A DNA stretch of 64,000 nt from Nocardia abscessus. Its GTDB lineage: Bacteria > Actinomycetota > Actinomycetes > Mycobacteriales > Mycobacteriaceae. How positions within the stretch are numbered: the stretch's first letter is position 1; the number at the start of each line of letters is the position of its first letter. The position numbers and the translations under genes are program-made. The notes under the pieces are model-generated. The model did not search any database. It had not been told where the DNA came from and was given only the letters and a program-made list of their open reading frames with translations. Of the stretch, positions 25,266 through 34,574 are shown piece after piece. The DNA is taken from positions 372,001-436,000 of the forward strand of contig NZ_JADLQO010000002.1 in the NCBI RefSeq assembly GCF_015477775.1, in the 5' to 3' direction.

Positions 25266-26822
25266 ATGCGCTGGACTCGGGCCGCCGTGCTTGCCGCCAC
25301 TCTCTCGATCGTGACCGCCGGTTGCGGCGCGGGACCGTCGGATCGTCCCGGCGTCGCGGTGCAGCGCCCGCCCGTGGCGGGCACCGCGACGACCTCCGCC
25401 GCGCCCGCCGCGCCGCCGAACGCCGAACTGCCCAAGACCGACCTCAGCTGGCGGGAGTGCACGCAGCCGACCCTGGACCAGCTCGGGCTCGGCCCCGCCC
25501 CGGCTGGGCTCGTGCTCGACTGCGCCGAGTACTCAACCCCGATCGACTCGACCGGCGCCGTGCTGGGCAACTTCCGCGCAGGCGCGATGCGCGCCCGCCT
25601 GCCGCAGACACCGACCGATGCGCCGCCGCTGGTGCTCACCTCCGGTTCGGATCGTTCCTCGTCGGCCACCTTGGCCGGATTGGCCGCGGGCCCCGCCTCC
25701 GCGCTGCTGGCCGCACGCCCGATCGTCGCGGTGGACCGGCGCGGCATCGGCACCTCACAGCCGATCGACTGCCTGCCGTCCGAGATCCGCCAAGGCCTGG
25801 CCGACAATGCCCAGTCCGGTCCCGGTGCGGGCGACCCGGTGGCGCGGATGGTCAAGCTGAGCCAGGACGGCACCATCGCCTGCCGCGACTTCCTGCAGCC
25901 CTACGAGGGAACCTTCGACGCGCCGCACGCCGCCGACGACATCGAGCAGTTGCGCAGGCAGTGGCAGGTCGAGCACATCACGCTGCTCGGCACGGGCAAC
26001 GGCGCGAAGGTCGCGCTCAGTTACGCCCGCAAATACGGCGACCACCTCGCCCGGTTGGTGCTCGACTCCCCCGAGCCGGTCGGCACGGACGCCGTCACCC
26101 GCGCCGAGCAGACCGTGCAGGGGGCCGAGGCGGCGCTGACGGCGTTCGCCCAGCGCTGCGTCGGACTCACCTGCTCGCTCGGCGCCGACCCACGCGCCGC
26201 GGTCACCGATCTGGTGAACCGGGCCGGGACCGGCGGGCTCGGCGATATTTCGGCGAACGCGTTGCTGACCGCGTTGTCGGGCTTCCTCGGCAACCCGCGG
26301 GCCGACCAGGTCAACCGGGTCGCCGAACTGTCCGACGCCCTCGCCGCGGCGGGACGCGGCGACCGTGGGCCACTGAGCAACCTGATCACGCGCGAAGCCA
26401 CGGCCACCGAGAGCGACGGCCAGTTCGTCAACCGGTGCACCGATACCCAGCTGCCGCCCACGCCGGACAAAGCCACCGAACTGTCGAACACGTGGGCGGG
26501 CAAGTACCCTGTCTTCGGCAAAGCGGCGGCCATCGCGCTGATGGGGTGCGCGGCTTGGCCGGTGGCGACCGCACCCCCGCTGCCGGAGAAGCTGGGTATC
26601 CCCGTGCTCGTGCTCGGCGGGGTCGCCGATCCGGTGGTCGGCAACGCCGGTCAGTCGTCGGTGACCGGCGCACTCGGTTCGGCGGGCGCTCGTTCCGCGG
26701 CGCTGTCCTGGCAGGGCTTCGGCCATCCGGTGGCCACGCACTCCGGGTGCGCGCAGCGGGCGGTGCTGGACTATCTGAAGGACGGCAAACTTCCCGCCGA
26801 CGGCACCGCCTGCCCCGCCTGA
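25266..26822 (+). CDS. Lipoprotein of the alpha/beta hydrolase fold (Rv2672-like), nucleophile replaced
   Basis: A 518-residue exported lipoprotein. The lipobox is IVTAGC with Cys20. The rest resembles SlpD/TAP-like tripeptidyl peptidases: AVDRRGIGTSQP (155-166), then the nucleophile elbow as GTGNGA (242-247), and a C-terminal TAP domain with GGVADPVVG and GFGHPVATHSGC (acid and His regions). Asn245 stands where the family has Ser, so hydrolysis by the usual triad is impossible unless another residue serves. Cys pairs near 169/206 and 397-427 may form disulfides. CAGGCT six bases before the ATG suggests a leaderless message. Confidence 0.85.
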   Translation: MRWTRAAVLAATLSIVTAGCGAGPSDRPGVAVQRPPVAGTATTSAAPAAPPNAELPKTDLSWRECTQPTLDQLGLGPAPAGLVLDCAEYSTPIDSTGAVLGNFRAGAMRARLPQTPTDAPPLVLTSGSDRSSSATLAGLAAGPASALLAARPIVAVDRRGIGTSQPIDCLPSEIRQGLADNAQSGPGAGDPVARMVKLSQDGTIACRDFLQPYEGTFDAPHAADDIEQLRRQWQVEHITLLGTGNGAKVALSYARKYGDHLARLVLDSPEPVGTDAVTRAEQTVQGAEAALTAFAQRCVGLTCSLGADPRAAVTDLVNRAGTGGLGDISANALLTALSGFLGNPRADQVNRVAELSDALAAAGRGDRGPLSNLITREATATESDGQFVNRCTDTQLPPTPDKATELSNTWAGKYPVFGKAAAIALMGCAAWPVATAPPLPEKLGIPVLVLGGVADPVVGNAGQSSVTGALGSAGARSAALSWQGFGHPVATHSGCAQRAVLDYLKDGKLPADGTACPA

Positions 26823-26905
26823 GCCCGGCGCAGGGGAGCCGCCGGAGCGGCGCGTCAGGCAGGTCCCGGCAACCACCGGTAACCGATCCGGTGTACCGTG
26901 CCCCA

Positions 26906-28249
26906 GTGTTCCTTCGACAGCTCGAGCCCCGCACTGCTCGCACCACCGCCGAGGTGATCAAGTTCGCACTCTGGCCGCTGGCGGTCATGACGGTGCTGAA
27001 CCGGGTCTTCATCAAGGCTGTCAACGGCTTCATCACCGACGACTACAAGCCGGTCTACCAGGCGTCCCTCGACTTCCTCAACGGGCGCCCGGTGTACACC
27101 GCGAACTTCGACTCGGTGGACCCGCACTATTTGTACCCGCCCAGCGGCACCCTGCTGATCGCGCCGATCGCGGCCATCGACTACGAGAAGTCACGGTGGC
27201 TGTTCATCGCCCTGAACGCGATCGCGATCCTCGTCGCGTGGTACCTGCTGCTGCGGCTGTTCCGGTACACGCTGAACTCGGTCGCCGCGCCCGCGCTGCT
27301 GCTGGCGATGTTCACGTCCGAGACCGTGATCAACACGCTGGTGTTCACCAACGTCAACGGCTGCGTGCTGCTGGCGGAGCTGATCTTCATCCACTTACTG
27401 CTGAAACGGCGGGACCTCTGGGCAGGCGCCGCGCTAGGACTGAGTATCGCGGTCAAACCGACGCTGGCCCCCTTGCTGTTGATCGCGCTGGTGCGCGGGC
27501 AATGGAAGGTGTTCGTGACCGCGCTCGGCGTGCCGCTGGGGCTGACGGCGATCGCCTGGCCGCTGTCGAAGGACCCGGAGAAGTTCCTCACGCGCACCGC
27601 GCCCTACATCTTCGAATCCCGCGACTACTTCAACAGCGCGATCGTCGGCAACGGCGAGTACTACGGCCTGCCGCCGTGGCTGACCTGGGGCATGCGCGTG
27701 GTGCTCGGCGTGCTCGTGCTGATCTCGCTGTGGCTGCTGTACCGCTACTACCGCGAGGACGAACTGTTCTTCGTCTGCACCTCCTCCGGCGTGCTGCTGA
27801 CGGCCTCGTTCCTGCTCAGCTCGCTGGGGCAGATGTACTACTCGATGATGCTGTTCCCGTTCCTGATGACGGTGGTGCTGCGCAATTCGGTGCTGCGCAA
27901 CTGGCCGGCCTGGTTGGCGATCTTCGGGTTCATGAGCTACGACAAGTGGCTGTCGGACCGCTGGCAGCACATCGGTCGCAACCTGGAGTACCTGCGCATC
28001 ACCTTCGGCTGGGGGCTGCTGCTGATCGTCGTGTTCTGCGTGCTCGGCGAGCGCTATCTGGCCGCCCGGCGCGAAGGCCGGCTGCCGTTCGGGCTCGACC
28101 CCGCATGGATGAAGTCCGCGCCGGACTCCCGCGACGCCGCACCCCGACCGCACGCCCCGGCGAGCGAACCCGCTTTCGCTACGGAGACTTCCCGGCCACA
28201 CAACGGTGCGGCACCCTTGGAGCAGAATCGTATTAGCGTGGAGCCATGA
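26906..28249 (+). CDS. aftC: Arabinofuranosyltransferase AftC
   Basis: A 447-residue membrane glycosyltransferase (GT-C, DUF2029), counterpart of M. tuberculosis Rv2673. It adds alpha-1,3 branch arabinofuranose from decaprenyl-phospho-arabinose to arabinan of arabinogalactan and lipoarabinomannan. After a short cytoplasmic N-terminus, FITDDYKPVYQA carries the acidic catalytic pair, then DPHYLYPPSG and about ten membrane helices up to residue 390; the C-terminal tail is polar. The first ATG falls inside the first helix, so a GTG is needed: 26906 has TACCGT six bases before it; 26891 is an alternative adding five residues. The stop overlaps the msrB start by ATGA. Confidence 0.93.
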   Translation: MFLRQLEPRTARTTAEVIKFALWPLAVMTVLNRVFIKAVNGFITDDYKPVYQASLDFLNGRPVYTANFDSVDPHYLYPPSGTLLIAPIAAIDYEKSRWLFIALNAIAILVAWYLLLRLFRYTLNSVAAPALLLAMFTSETVINTLVFTNVNGCVLLAELIFIHLLLKRRDLWAGAALGLSIAVKPTLAPLLLIALVRGQWKVFVTALGVPLGLTAIAWPLSKDPEKFLTRTAPYIFESRDYFNSAIVGNGEYYGLPPWLTWGMRVVLGVLVLISLWLLYRYYREDELFFVCTSSGVLLTASFLLSSLGQMYYSMMLFPFLMTVVLRNSVLRNWPAWLAIFGFMSYDKWLSDRWQHIGRNLEYLRITFGWGLLLIVVFCVLGERYLAARREGRLPFGLDPAWMKSAPDSRDAAPRPHAPASEPAFATETSRPHNGAAPLEQNRISVEP

Positions 28250-28689
28250 GTTTCGAAGCCGAGACCTCCCTGCCCGCGCCGCGCATCCAGCTCTCGCCGC
28301 AGGAATGGCGGTCGAAGCTGGACCCCGAGGAATACGCGGTGCTGCGCGAGGCTGCCACCGAGCGGCCGTTCACCGGCGCATACACCGACACCGCAACCGA
28401 AGGCGTCTACGTGTGCCGGGCCTGCGACGCCGAACTGTTCCGCAGCGCCGAGAAATTCGACTCGCACTGCGGCTGGCCCTCCTTCTTCGATCCTGCCGCG
28501 TCCGACGCGGTGATTCTCCGGCCGGACGACACGCTCGGTATGCACCGGGTCGAAGTGCTGTGCGCGAATTGCCACAGCCACCTCGGCCACGTGTTCGAGG
28601 GCGAGGGATACGACACGCCCACCGACAAGCGCTACTGCATCAACTCCATCGCCCTGCGGCTGCACCCCTCGGACAGCGCAGCGGAGTAA
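28246..28689 (+). CDS. msrB: Peptide-methionine (R)-S-oxide reductase MsrB
   Basis: A 147-residue MsrB. Zinc ligands are Cys57, Cys60, Cys106 and Cys109; HCGWPSF (74-80) and RVEVLCANCHSHLGHVF (101-117) are the active-site strands, and Cys131 in RYCINS is the catalytic residue. Cys75 may be the resolving Cys. It reduces the R epimer of methionine sulfoxide with thioredoxin. Translationally coupled to aftC by a 4-base overlap, the order also found in M. tuberculosis (Rv2673-Rv2674). Confidence 0.96.
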   Translation: MSFEAETSLPAPRIQLSPQEWRSKLDPEEYAVLREAATERPFTGAYTDTATEGVYVCRACDAELFRSAEKFDSHCGWPSFFDPAASDAVILRPDDTLGMHRVEVLCANCHSHLGHVFEGEGYDTPTDKRYCINSIALRLHPSDSAAE

Positions 28690-28968
28690 CAGCCCGACGC
28701 TCACCGGCAGCGTACGGAAGTTCCAGCGCACGGCGCATGCCCCGAAAACTCTGGGCAAGCGGCCTCGGGGGCAACAAGCCCTCCCTGCCGCGATGGCGCG
28801 CGAGACTCAGCGCGTCAGCCGCCGACCAGGTGGAAGCCGGTCGGGCGAGTCGGCTAGCCGAGCCGGGCGAACCGATCTACCGCGCCCGGAGTTCGCGCCG
28901 ACATCGGCGGCCGCAATCGCCGGCCCTTCGACCGGCAATCGAGCGCGACGAGAGGAATGCCCAGTGAA

Positions 28969-29664
28969 TCAGGGCAGGGCGGCGATCAGTTTCTCGATCT
29001 CCACGCGGGGGCCGGTGAAGAACGGGATCTCTTCGCGCACGTGCTTGCGGGCGTCGGTGGCCCGCAGATCACGCATCAGGTCGACGATGCGGTGCAGTTC
29101 GGGCGCCTCGAAGGCCAGGATCCACTCGTAGTCGCCGAGCGCGAACGAGCTGACGGTGTTGGCGCGCACGTCCGGATATCCCCGCGCGGCCTTGCCGTGT
29201 TCGGCCAGCATCCGGCGGCGCTCCTCGTCGGGCAGCAGGTACCACTCGTAGGACCGCACGAACGGGTACACGCAGATGTAGGCGCCTGGGTCCTCACCGG
29301 CCAGGAACGCCGGGATGTGGCTCTTGTTGAACTCGGCCGGACGGTGCAGCGCCGCATTGCTCCAAACCGGCGCGCTGGCCCGGCCGAGTTCGGTGGTGCG
29401 GCGGAAATCGGCGTAGGCCGCCTGCAGGTCCTCGACGCGTTCGGCGTGCGTCCAGATCATGAAATCGGCGTCGGCGCGCATCCCCGCCACGTCGTAGATG
29501 CCGCGCACCACGACGTCGCGATCGGCGAGACCGTCGAAGAACGCCTTGGCTTCCTTGGTCGCGGCGTCCCGGTCCTCGCCCAGCACTCCGGGCTGTACCT
29601 GGAAGACCGAGAACATCAGGTAGCGGATGGTGGAGTTGAGAGCCTCATAGTCGAGTCGCGCCAT
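28969..29664 (-). CDS. hemQ: Coproheme decarboxylase HemQ (chlorite dismutase-like)
   Basis: A 231-residue HemQ (ChdC), counterpart of Rv2676c. It converts coproheme to heme b by two oxidative decarboxylations, the last step of the coproporphyrin-dependent pathway of Gram-positives. The heme-ligand His156 lies in [26 protein letters not shown] (133-144) carries the catalytic tyrosine of the actinobacterial type. CACGAT ends six bases before the ATG at 29664, leaderless. It follows cgoX and hemE in transcription order on the same strand. No ferrochelatase is encoded in the window. Confidence 0.95.
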   Translation of the reverse strand: MARLDYEALNSTIRYLMFSVFQVQPGVLGEDRDAATKEAKAFFDGLADRDVVVRGIYDVAGMRADADFMIWTHAERVEDLQAAYADFRRTTELGRASAPVWSNAALHRPAEFNKSHIPAFLAGEDPGAYICVYPFVRSYEWYLLPDEERRRMLAEHGKAARGYPDVRANTVSSFALGDYEWILAFEAPELHRIVDLMRDLRATDARKHVREEIPFFTGPRVEIEKLIAALP

Positions 29665-29907
29665 AGCACCATCGTGCCACTCGCCCGGCGCCAGGTGATC
29701 CGCCGGGCAGGCACCGGAACGCAGGCGCGCACTCGCGAGGTCGCGGCGCTCGGCTGAGCGCATGCGACTTCAGGCGAATTCCCGGGAACGCCGACCCTCG
29801 GCGTGGGATCGGGCAGCGATCACGGAGTTTCGGCGCGCGATGGATTCGGTGCCGTCTGTGGCCGCACCGGGCCGTGAGTATTCGTCCGGGGCAGCGGCCG
29901 AAGTAGC

Positions 29908-31269
29908 TCAGCGCACGGTGTTCGCGCCGACTCGCGCGACGATCCGGCTCGCCGCGGCCGCGCCGGAGGCGACGCACGCGGGTACGCCGACGCCGTGCAG
30001 GTACGCACCGGCCACGGCCAAGCCGTCGAGCGTCGCGACCTCGGCTTCGACGGCCGCGATGCGGGCGGGATGGCCGGGCGCGTACTGGGCGAGCCCGCCC
30101 GGCCAGCGCTGCACGACCGCCGCGACCGGCTCGATGGCGACTCCGGTGACCGTGGCCAGGTCCTCGGTGGCGGCGGCGACGAGTTCGGAATCGGGCCACG
30201 ACAGCGGGGAGTCGTCCCCGAACTTGCCGAAGGAGACTCGGACGAGGGCTGTCGCGCGCTGCGCGAGATGCGTCCATTTGCGGCTGGAGAGGGTGAACGC
30301 TTTGGCGCGCAGCGGCTCTCCGGTGGCCACCAAGATGCCGGAGTTGCGCGGCAAGGCGGTCTCGCGTGGCAGTGCCAACGCGACAACGACCGACGAGGAC
30401 AGTTCGACGCCGGCCAGTTCCGCCGCCGCGGCGGGGGCGACGGCCTTCAGCAGCCGTGCGGTCACCGGCGCCGGGGTGGCGAGCACTACCGCGTCGACCG
30501 CGCCGATCGGGTCGACCACCCAGCCACGCAGCCCCTTGGCCAGGCGGGTGCCCGGTGTCGCGGTGACGAATCTGGCACCGGAGCGTTCGGCGAGTGCCTC
30601 GAGCAGCACCCGGTAGCCATCGCGGATTCCGCCGAAGACCGGCGCGTTCGACGGCGGCGGCAACGCGGCCCCGACGGCGGCGGTGAGGCTGGGCGCACCG
30701 TTGTCCAGCGCCGCGGCCAGCGTGGGCAGCGCGGCGCGGACACCGATGGAACGGGAACTGCCCGCGTACACGCCGCCGAGCAGCGGATCCACGCTGCGCT
30801 CGGCGACCTGCGCGCCGAACCGGTCGGCGACCAGGCGGTAGACGTCGACGTCGGAACCGGGCTCCCAGGTCAGCGGCCGGCCGGGCTCGGCGGCGATCCG
30901 GGCCAGCGTGGCCTCGTCGACCAGTCCGCGCATCGACTCGGCATTCGCCGGGACACCCATCAGGGTGCCTTCCGGCATCGGATGCGCCGATCCGGACGAC
31001 CACACCAGCGGCCGCAGCCCGGCGGGGGTCACCAGCTGCGACTCGAGCCCCAGCTCACCGAGCAGCGCGGGCACTTCCGGCCGCCGCCCGACGAACGCTT
31101 CGGCTCCGAGATCCAGTGGCTCCCCGGCCAGTTCACCGGTGTAGAGGATGCCGCCGACCCGCTCCGCCCGATCGAGCACGAGCACGTCGGCTTCCGGTCC
31201 GAGCGCGGTCCGCAACCGATACGCGGCCACCAGCCCGCTGATGCCGCCGCCGACCACCGCGATACGCAT
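29908..31269 (-). CDS. cgoX: Coproporphyrinogen III oxidase (HemY/HemG-type flavoprotein)
   Basis: A 453-residue FAD enzyme (old name HemY/protoporphyrinogen oxidase; Rv2677c). The FAD loop is GGGISG (7-12) and a second FAD contact lies in the C-terminal GLAVAGAYLHGVGVPAC. In organisms with HemQ this enzyme acts on coproporphyrinogen, giving coproporphyrin III. The start ATG at 31269 is six bases after TACGGT, leaderless. 74 bases separate it from hemE upstream and 243 from hemQ downstream, so it has its own promoter. About one quarter Ala, as expected from the GC content. Confidence 0.93.
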   Translation of the reverse strand: MRIAVVGGGISGLVAAYRLRTALGPEADVLVLDRAERVGGILYTGELAGEPLDLGAEAFVGRRPEVPALLGELGLESQLVTPAGLRPLVWSSGSAHPMPEGTLMGVPANAESMRGLVDEATLARIAAEPGRPLTWEPGSDVDVYRLVADRFGAQVAERSVDPLLGGVYAGSSRSIGVRAALPTLAAALDNGAPSLTAAVGAALPPPSNAPVFGGIRDGYRVLLEALAERSGARFVTATPGTRLAKGLRGWVVDPIGAVDAVVLATPAPVTARLLKAVAPAAAAELAGVELSSSVVVALALPRETALPRNSGILVATGEPLRAKAFTLSSRKWTHLAQRATALVRVSFGKFGDDSPLSWPDSELVAAATEDLATVTGVAIEPVAAVVQRWPGGLAQYAPGHPARIAAVEAEVATLDGLAVAGAYLHGVGVPACVASGAAAASRIVARVGANTVR

Positions 31270-31343
31270 GCTTCGACCGTATCGTGTGCCGCGACCGCGA
31301 CCATCGAACGGCCCACGATGACGTGGGCCACATTCGCGCCGCT

Positions 31344-32399
31344 CTACAGTTCGTGGACGAGTTCCACCAGGGCGGTCAGCACGCCCGGATCGGTCTCCGG
31401 GAGCACCCCGTGGCCGAGGTTGAAGATGTGCCCGGTCGCGCCGAGCGTGATCGCCTCGTCCGCTTCGCGCGCGATCCGCCTGGCCTGCGCCTCGACCGCC
31501 TCGGGCCCGGCGAACAGCACGGCGGGATCGAGATTGCCCTGCAACGCTTTTCCGGGCCCGACGCGGCGGACGGCATCGGTCAGCGGCACCCGCCAGTCGA
31601 CGCCGACCACGTCGGCGCCCGCCTCACCCATGGCGCCGAGCAGCTCGCCGGTGCCCACACCGAAGTGGATCCGCGGCACCCCGGCGTCGGCGATCTCGGC
31701 GAACACCCGCTCCGAATGCGGAAGCACGAAATTGCGGTAGTCGGCCAGTGAGAGCGCGCCCGCCCAGGAGTCGAACAGCTGTACCGCGTCGACGCCCGCC
31801 GCCAGCTGGGCCTGCAGGAACGCGATCGTGATGTCGGTGAGCACGCCGAGCAGCGCGTGCCAGGTCTGCGGGTCGGCGTACATCATCGCTTTGGTGCGCT
31901 CGTGGTTCTTGCTCGGACCGCCCTCCACCAGGTAGGAGGCGAGGGTGAACGGCGCCCCCGCGAACCCGATCAGCGGCGTCTCCCCCAGCGCGTCGAGCAG
32001 CAGGCGCACACCGTCGGTGACCGCCCCGACTTCTTCGGGCCGCAACCGGGGCAGTGCGCGCACGTCGTCGACGGTCCGCACCGGCGCGGCGACCACCGGC
32101 CCCACGCCCGGCACGATGTCCAGATCGATTCCGGCCGCTTTGAGCGGAACGACGATGTCGGAGAACAGGATTGCGGCGTCGACCCGGTGCCTGCGGATCG
32201 GCTGCAGGGTGATCTCGCACACCAGCTCCGGATCGAAGCAGGACTCGAGCATCCCGACGCCCGCCCGCACCTCGCGGTATTCGGGCAGCGAGCGTCCGGC
32301 CTGGCGCATGAACCACACCGGACGCCTGCTGGGCGTCGCGCCGGTAGCGGCGGCCAGGAACGGGGCATCGGTCAACCGGCGGCGGGTATGAGTGCTCAT
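31344..32399 (-). CDS. hemE: Uroporphyrinogen decarboxylase
   Basis: A 351-residue HemE, counterpart of Rv2678c. It decarboxylates uroporphyrinogen III to coproporphyrinogen [18 protein letters not shown] (27-41) carries the conserved Arg and Asp-loop start, [14 protein letters not shown] is the second signature, and [10 protein letters not shown] near the end is the third. The frame extends upstream but the ATG at 32399 gives the family start and has TACGAT seven bases before it. It is divergent from the DUF3000 gene and starts the heme block. Confidence 0.96.
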   Translation of the reverse strand: MSTHTRRRLTDAPFLAAATGATPSRRPVWFMRQAGRSLPEYREVRAGVGMLESCFDPELVCEITLQPIRRHRVDAAILFSDIVVPLKAAGIDLDIVPGVGPVVAAPVRTVDDVRALPRLRPEEVGAVTDGVRLLLDALGETPLIGFAGAPFTLASYLVEGGPSKNHERTKAMMYADPQTWHALLGVLTDITIAFLQAQLAAGVDAVQLFDSWAGALSLADYRNFVLPHSERVFAEIADAGVPRIHFGVGTGELLGAMGEAGADVVGVDWRVPLTDAVRRVGPGKALQGNLDPAVLFAGPEAVEAQARRIAREADEAITLGATGHIFNLGHGVLPETDPGVLTALVELVHEL

Positions 32400-32531
32400 C
32401 ACGGCTATCGTATGCGGGCCCGCTCGCAGGGGCGGACGCGGAGGCGGCAGAGATGACCGCACAGTCGCCGCATCGCCTGTAGCGGCGCGCCTCCGACTGC
32501 GCCGGGTGCACAAGGTCTACCGTCAGCATTC

Positions 32532-33170
32532 GTGACACCGCTCGACTTCCGCGACGGCGCCGCACCGACCGAAGGACCTCATGGCGAGCCAGCTCAGTTT
32601 CGCGCCGCGGTCGAGGCGATGGGCACCGCTACCGTGCACCCTCGGATCGAGCTCGCGCCCATCCGGCCACCGCAACGACTCGCACCGTACTCCTACGCCA
32701 TCGGCGCGGAGGTCGCACATCCGGAAACCCCTGTGGTACCGGCAGATTCCGAAGGCGACGCGTTCGGCAGGCTGATCCTGCTGCACGACCCGGACGGCGA
32801 CGACACCTGGCACGGCACCCTACGTCTGGTCGCCTACATCCAGGCCGACATCGACGCCGCGCTCGCCACCGACCCCCTGCTGCCCGAGGTGGCGTGGAGC
32901 TGGCTGGTGGACGCGCTGGAGTCGCGGACCGAACCGTTCACCGCGCTCGGCGGCACGGTGACCTCGACCAGCTCGGTGCGCTACGGGGATATCGCCGGTC
33001 CACCGCGCGCCCACCAGCTGGAGCTACGCGCCTCGTGGACGCCCGTCACCACCGATCTGCGCCCGCACCTCGAGGCGTTCTGCGAGGTGCTGGCCTACGC
33101 GGCGGGGCTGCCACCGGCCGGGGTGACCCAACTGCAGGTGCCACCCGGGCTGTCCGGCGATCACCCCTGA
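32532..33170 (+). CDS. DUF3000 domain protein (Rv2680-like)
   Basis: A 212-residue cytoplasmic protein of a family limited to Actinobacteria. Conserved elements are RLAPYSYAIGAEV (49-61), GRLILLHDPDGDDTWHGTLRLV in two strands (78-99) and VAWSWLVDALE. It has no known function. The GTG at 32532 has TACCGT eight bases before it, near leaderless. Between hemE (divergent) and the RNase D gene, as in M. tuberculosis. Confidence 0.88.
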   Translation: MTPLDFRDGAAPTEGPHGEPAQFRAAVEAMGTATVHPRIELAPIRPPQRLAPYSYAIGAEVAHPETPVVPADSEGDAFGRLILLHDPDGDDTWHGTLRLVAYIQADIDAALATDPLLPEVAWSWLVDALESRTEPFTALGGTVTSTSSVRYGDIAGPPRAHQLELRASWTPVTTDLRPHLEAFCEVLAYAAGLPPAGVTQLQVPPGLSGDHP

Positions 33171-33307
33171 GCACGTCCCCGGCATGACGTGACCTGCGCC
33201 GGAACAGCGGTTGCCCGGTCCGGCGGCCTGTCGCACCCGATCCGCCGACACACTTATGCGGTGATAGGACGGCGGCGCCGTGGAGTCGGCACGTAAAGTT
33301 CATCACC

Positions 33308-34546
33308 ATGTCCGTACCAGACGAATCCGAAGCCTCGGCCGCGACGCCCCTGCTCGCGCCGGTGGAGGGCGTGCCACCGGTACTGGACACCGCCGCCGAG
33401 ATCAGCGCGGCCGCCGCCCGGCTGATCGCGGGCACCGGTCCGCTGGCCGTGGACGCCGAGCGCGCCTCCGGATTCCGCTACTCGGCGCGCGCGTACCTGA
33501 TCCAATTGCGCCGCGCGGGCGCGGGCACGTTCCTCATCGATCCCATTCCGGTCACCGACGCCCTCGCCCCACTGGCCGAGGCGATCAACGGACTCGAATG
33601 GGTCCTGCACTCCGCGGACCAGGACCTGCCCGGTCTGGCCGAGCTCGGTTTGCGTCCGGCCCGGCTGTTCGACACCGAATTGGGCGGGCGCCTGGCGGGT
33701 TTCGAACGCGTCGGGCTGGCCGCGATGGTGGAGCGGCTGCTGGGCCGTGCGCTGCGCAAGGGGCACGGGGCAGCCGACTGGTCCACTCGGCCGCTGCCCG
33801 CCGACTGGTTGAATTACGCCGCCCTGGACGTGGAGTTGTTGCTGGAACTGCGCGACTCCGTGGCCGACGCTCTCGATGAGCAGGGTAAATCGGATTGGGC
33901 CGCACAGGAATTCGAGCACATTCGCACCCTGGATCCGCCCGCGCCGAAGGCCGAGCGCTGGCGGCGCACCTCGGGCATCCATACGCTGCGCCGCACCAGG
34001 CAACTCGCGGTGGTGCGCGAGCTGTGGACCACCCGGGACGCGCTGGCCCGCGCCCGTGACGTGGCGCCCGCCCGCATCCTTCCCGACGCCGCGATCATCG
34101 CCGCGGCGACCTCGGAACCGAAGTCCATCGCGCAATTGCGCACCCTGCCGGTGTTCGGCGGTCCGCGGCAGCGCCGGTACTCCCGCGAATGGCTCGCGGC
34201 GATCGAGCGCGGCCGCACGTTGCCGGACAGCGAGCTGCCGCCGCTCACCCAGCCGTTCGACGGTCCGCCGCCGGTCAACCGCTGGGAGCGCCGCGACCCG
34301 GCCGCGGCGGCCCGCCTGACCAGGGCGCGAGCCGCCATGGGCGAGCTGTCGGCCGAGCACTCGATCCCGGTGGAGAATTTGCTCGCGCCGGACCTGGTCC
34401 GCCGCCTGTGCTGGGACGGGCTGCCCGACTACGACGTGGCCGAACCCTCCGCGGTCGACGGGTTCCTGAAGTCGGGGGGCGCCCGGCCCTGGCAACGGGA
34501 ACTCGCGGTACCGCGGCTGGCCGTGGCGCTGCGGCCGGCGGACTAG
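33308..34546 (+). CDS. rnd: Ribonuclease D (HRDC domain)
   Basis: A 412-residue 3'-5' exoribonuclease, counterpart of Rv2681. The DEDDy active site is present: VDAERASG (Asp48, Glu50), the HSADQDL motif (Asp105) and NYAALDVELLLEL with Tyr/Asp. The HRDC helical domain follows at about 220-300, and the C-terminus has a second HRDC-like helix bundle. It trims tRNA and other RNA 3' ends. The ATG at 33308 lies eight bases after TAAAGT. Downstream dxs is convergent. Confidence 0.93.
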   Translation: MSVPDESEASAATPLLAPVEGVPPVLDTAAEISAAAARLIAGTGPLAVDAERASGFRYSARAYLIQLRRAGAGTFLIDPIPVTDALAPLAEAINGLEWVLHSADQDLPGLAELGLRPARLFDTELGGRLAGFERVGLAAMVERLLGRALRKGHGAADWSTRPLPADWLNYAALDVELLLELRDSVADALDEQGKSDWAAQEFEHIRTLDPPAPKAERWRRTSGIHTLRRTRQLAVVRELWTTRDALARARDVAPARILPDAAIIAAATSEPKSIAQLRTLPVFGGPRQRRYSREWLAAIERGRTLPDSELPPLTQPFDGPPPVNRWERRDPAAAARLTRARAAMGELSAEHSIPVENLLAPDLVRRLCWDGLPDYDVAEPSAVDGFLKSGGARPWQRELAVPRLAVALRPAD

Positions 34547-34574
34547 TACCCGGTCCGGCGGTTCGGCCGCGGCG

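Noticed and set aside
25322..26905. Upstream in-frame extension of aftC through the lipoprotein gene.
   Set aside because: It is an out-of-frame reading of the lipoprotein gene, Arg-rich, no domain.
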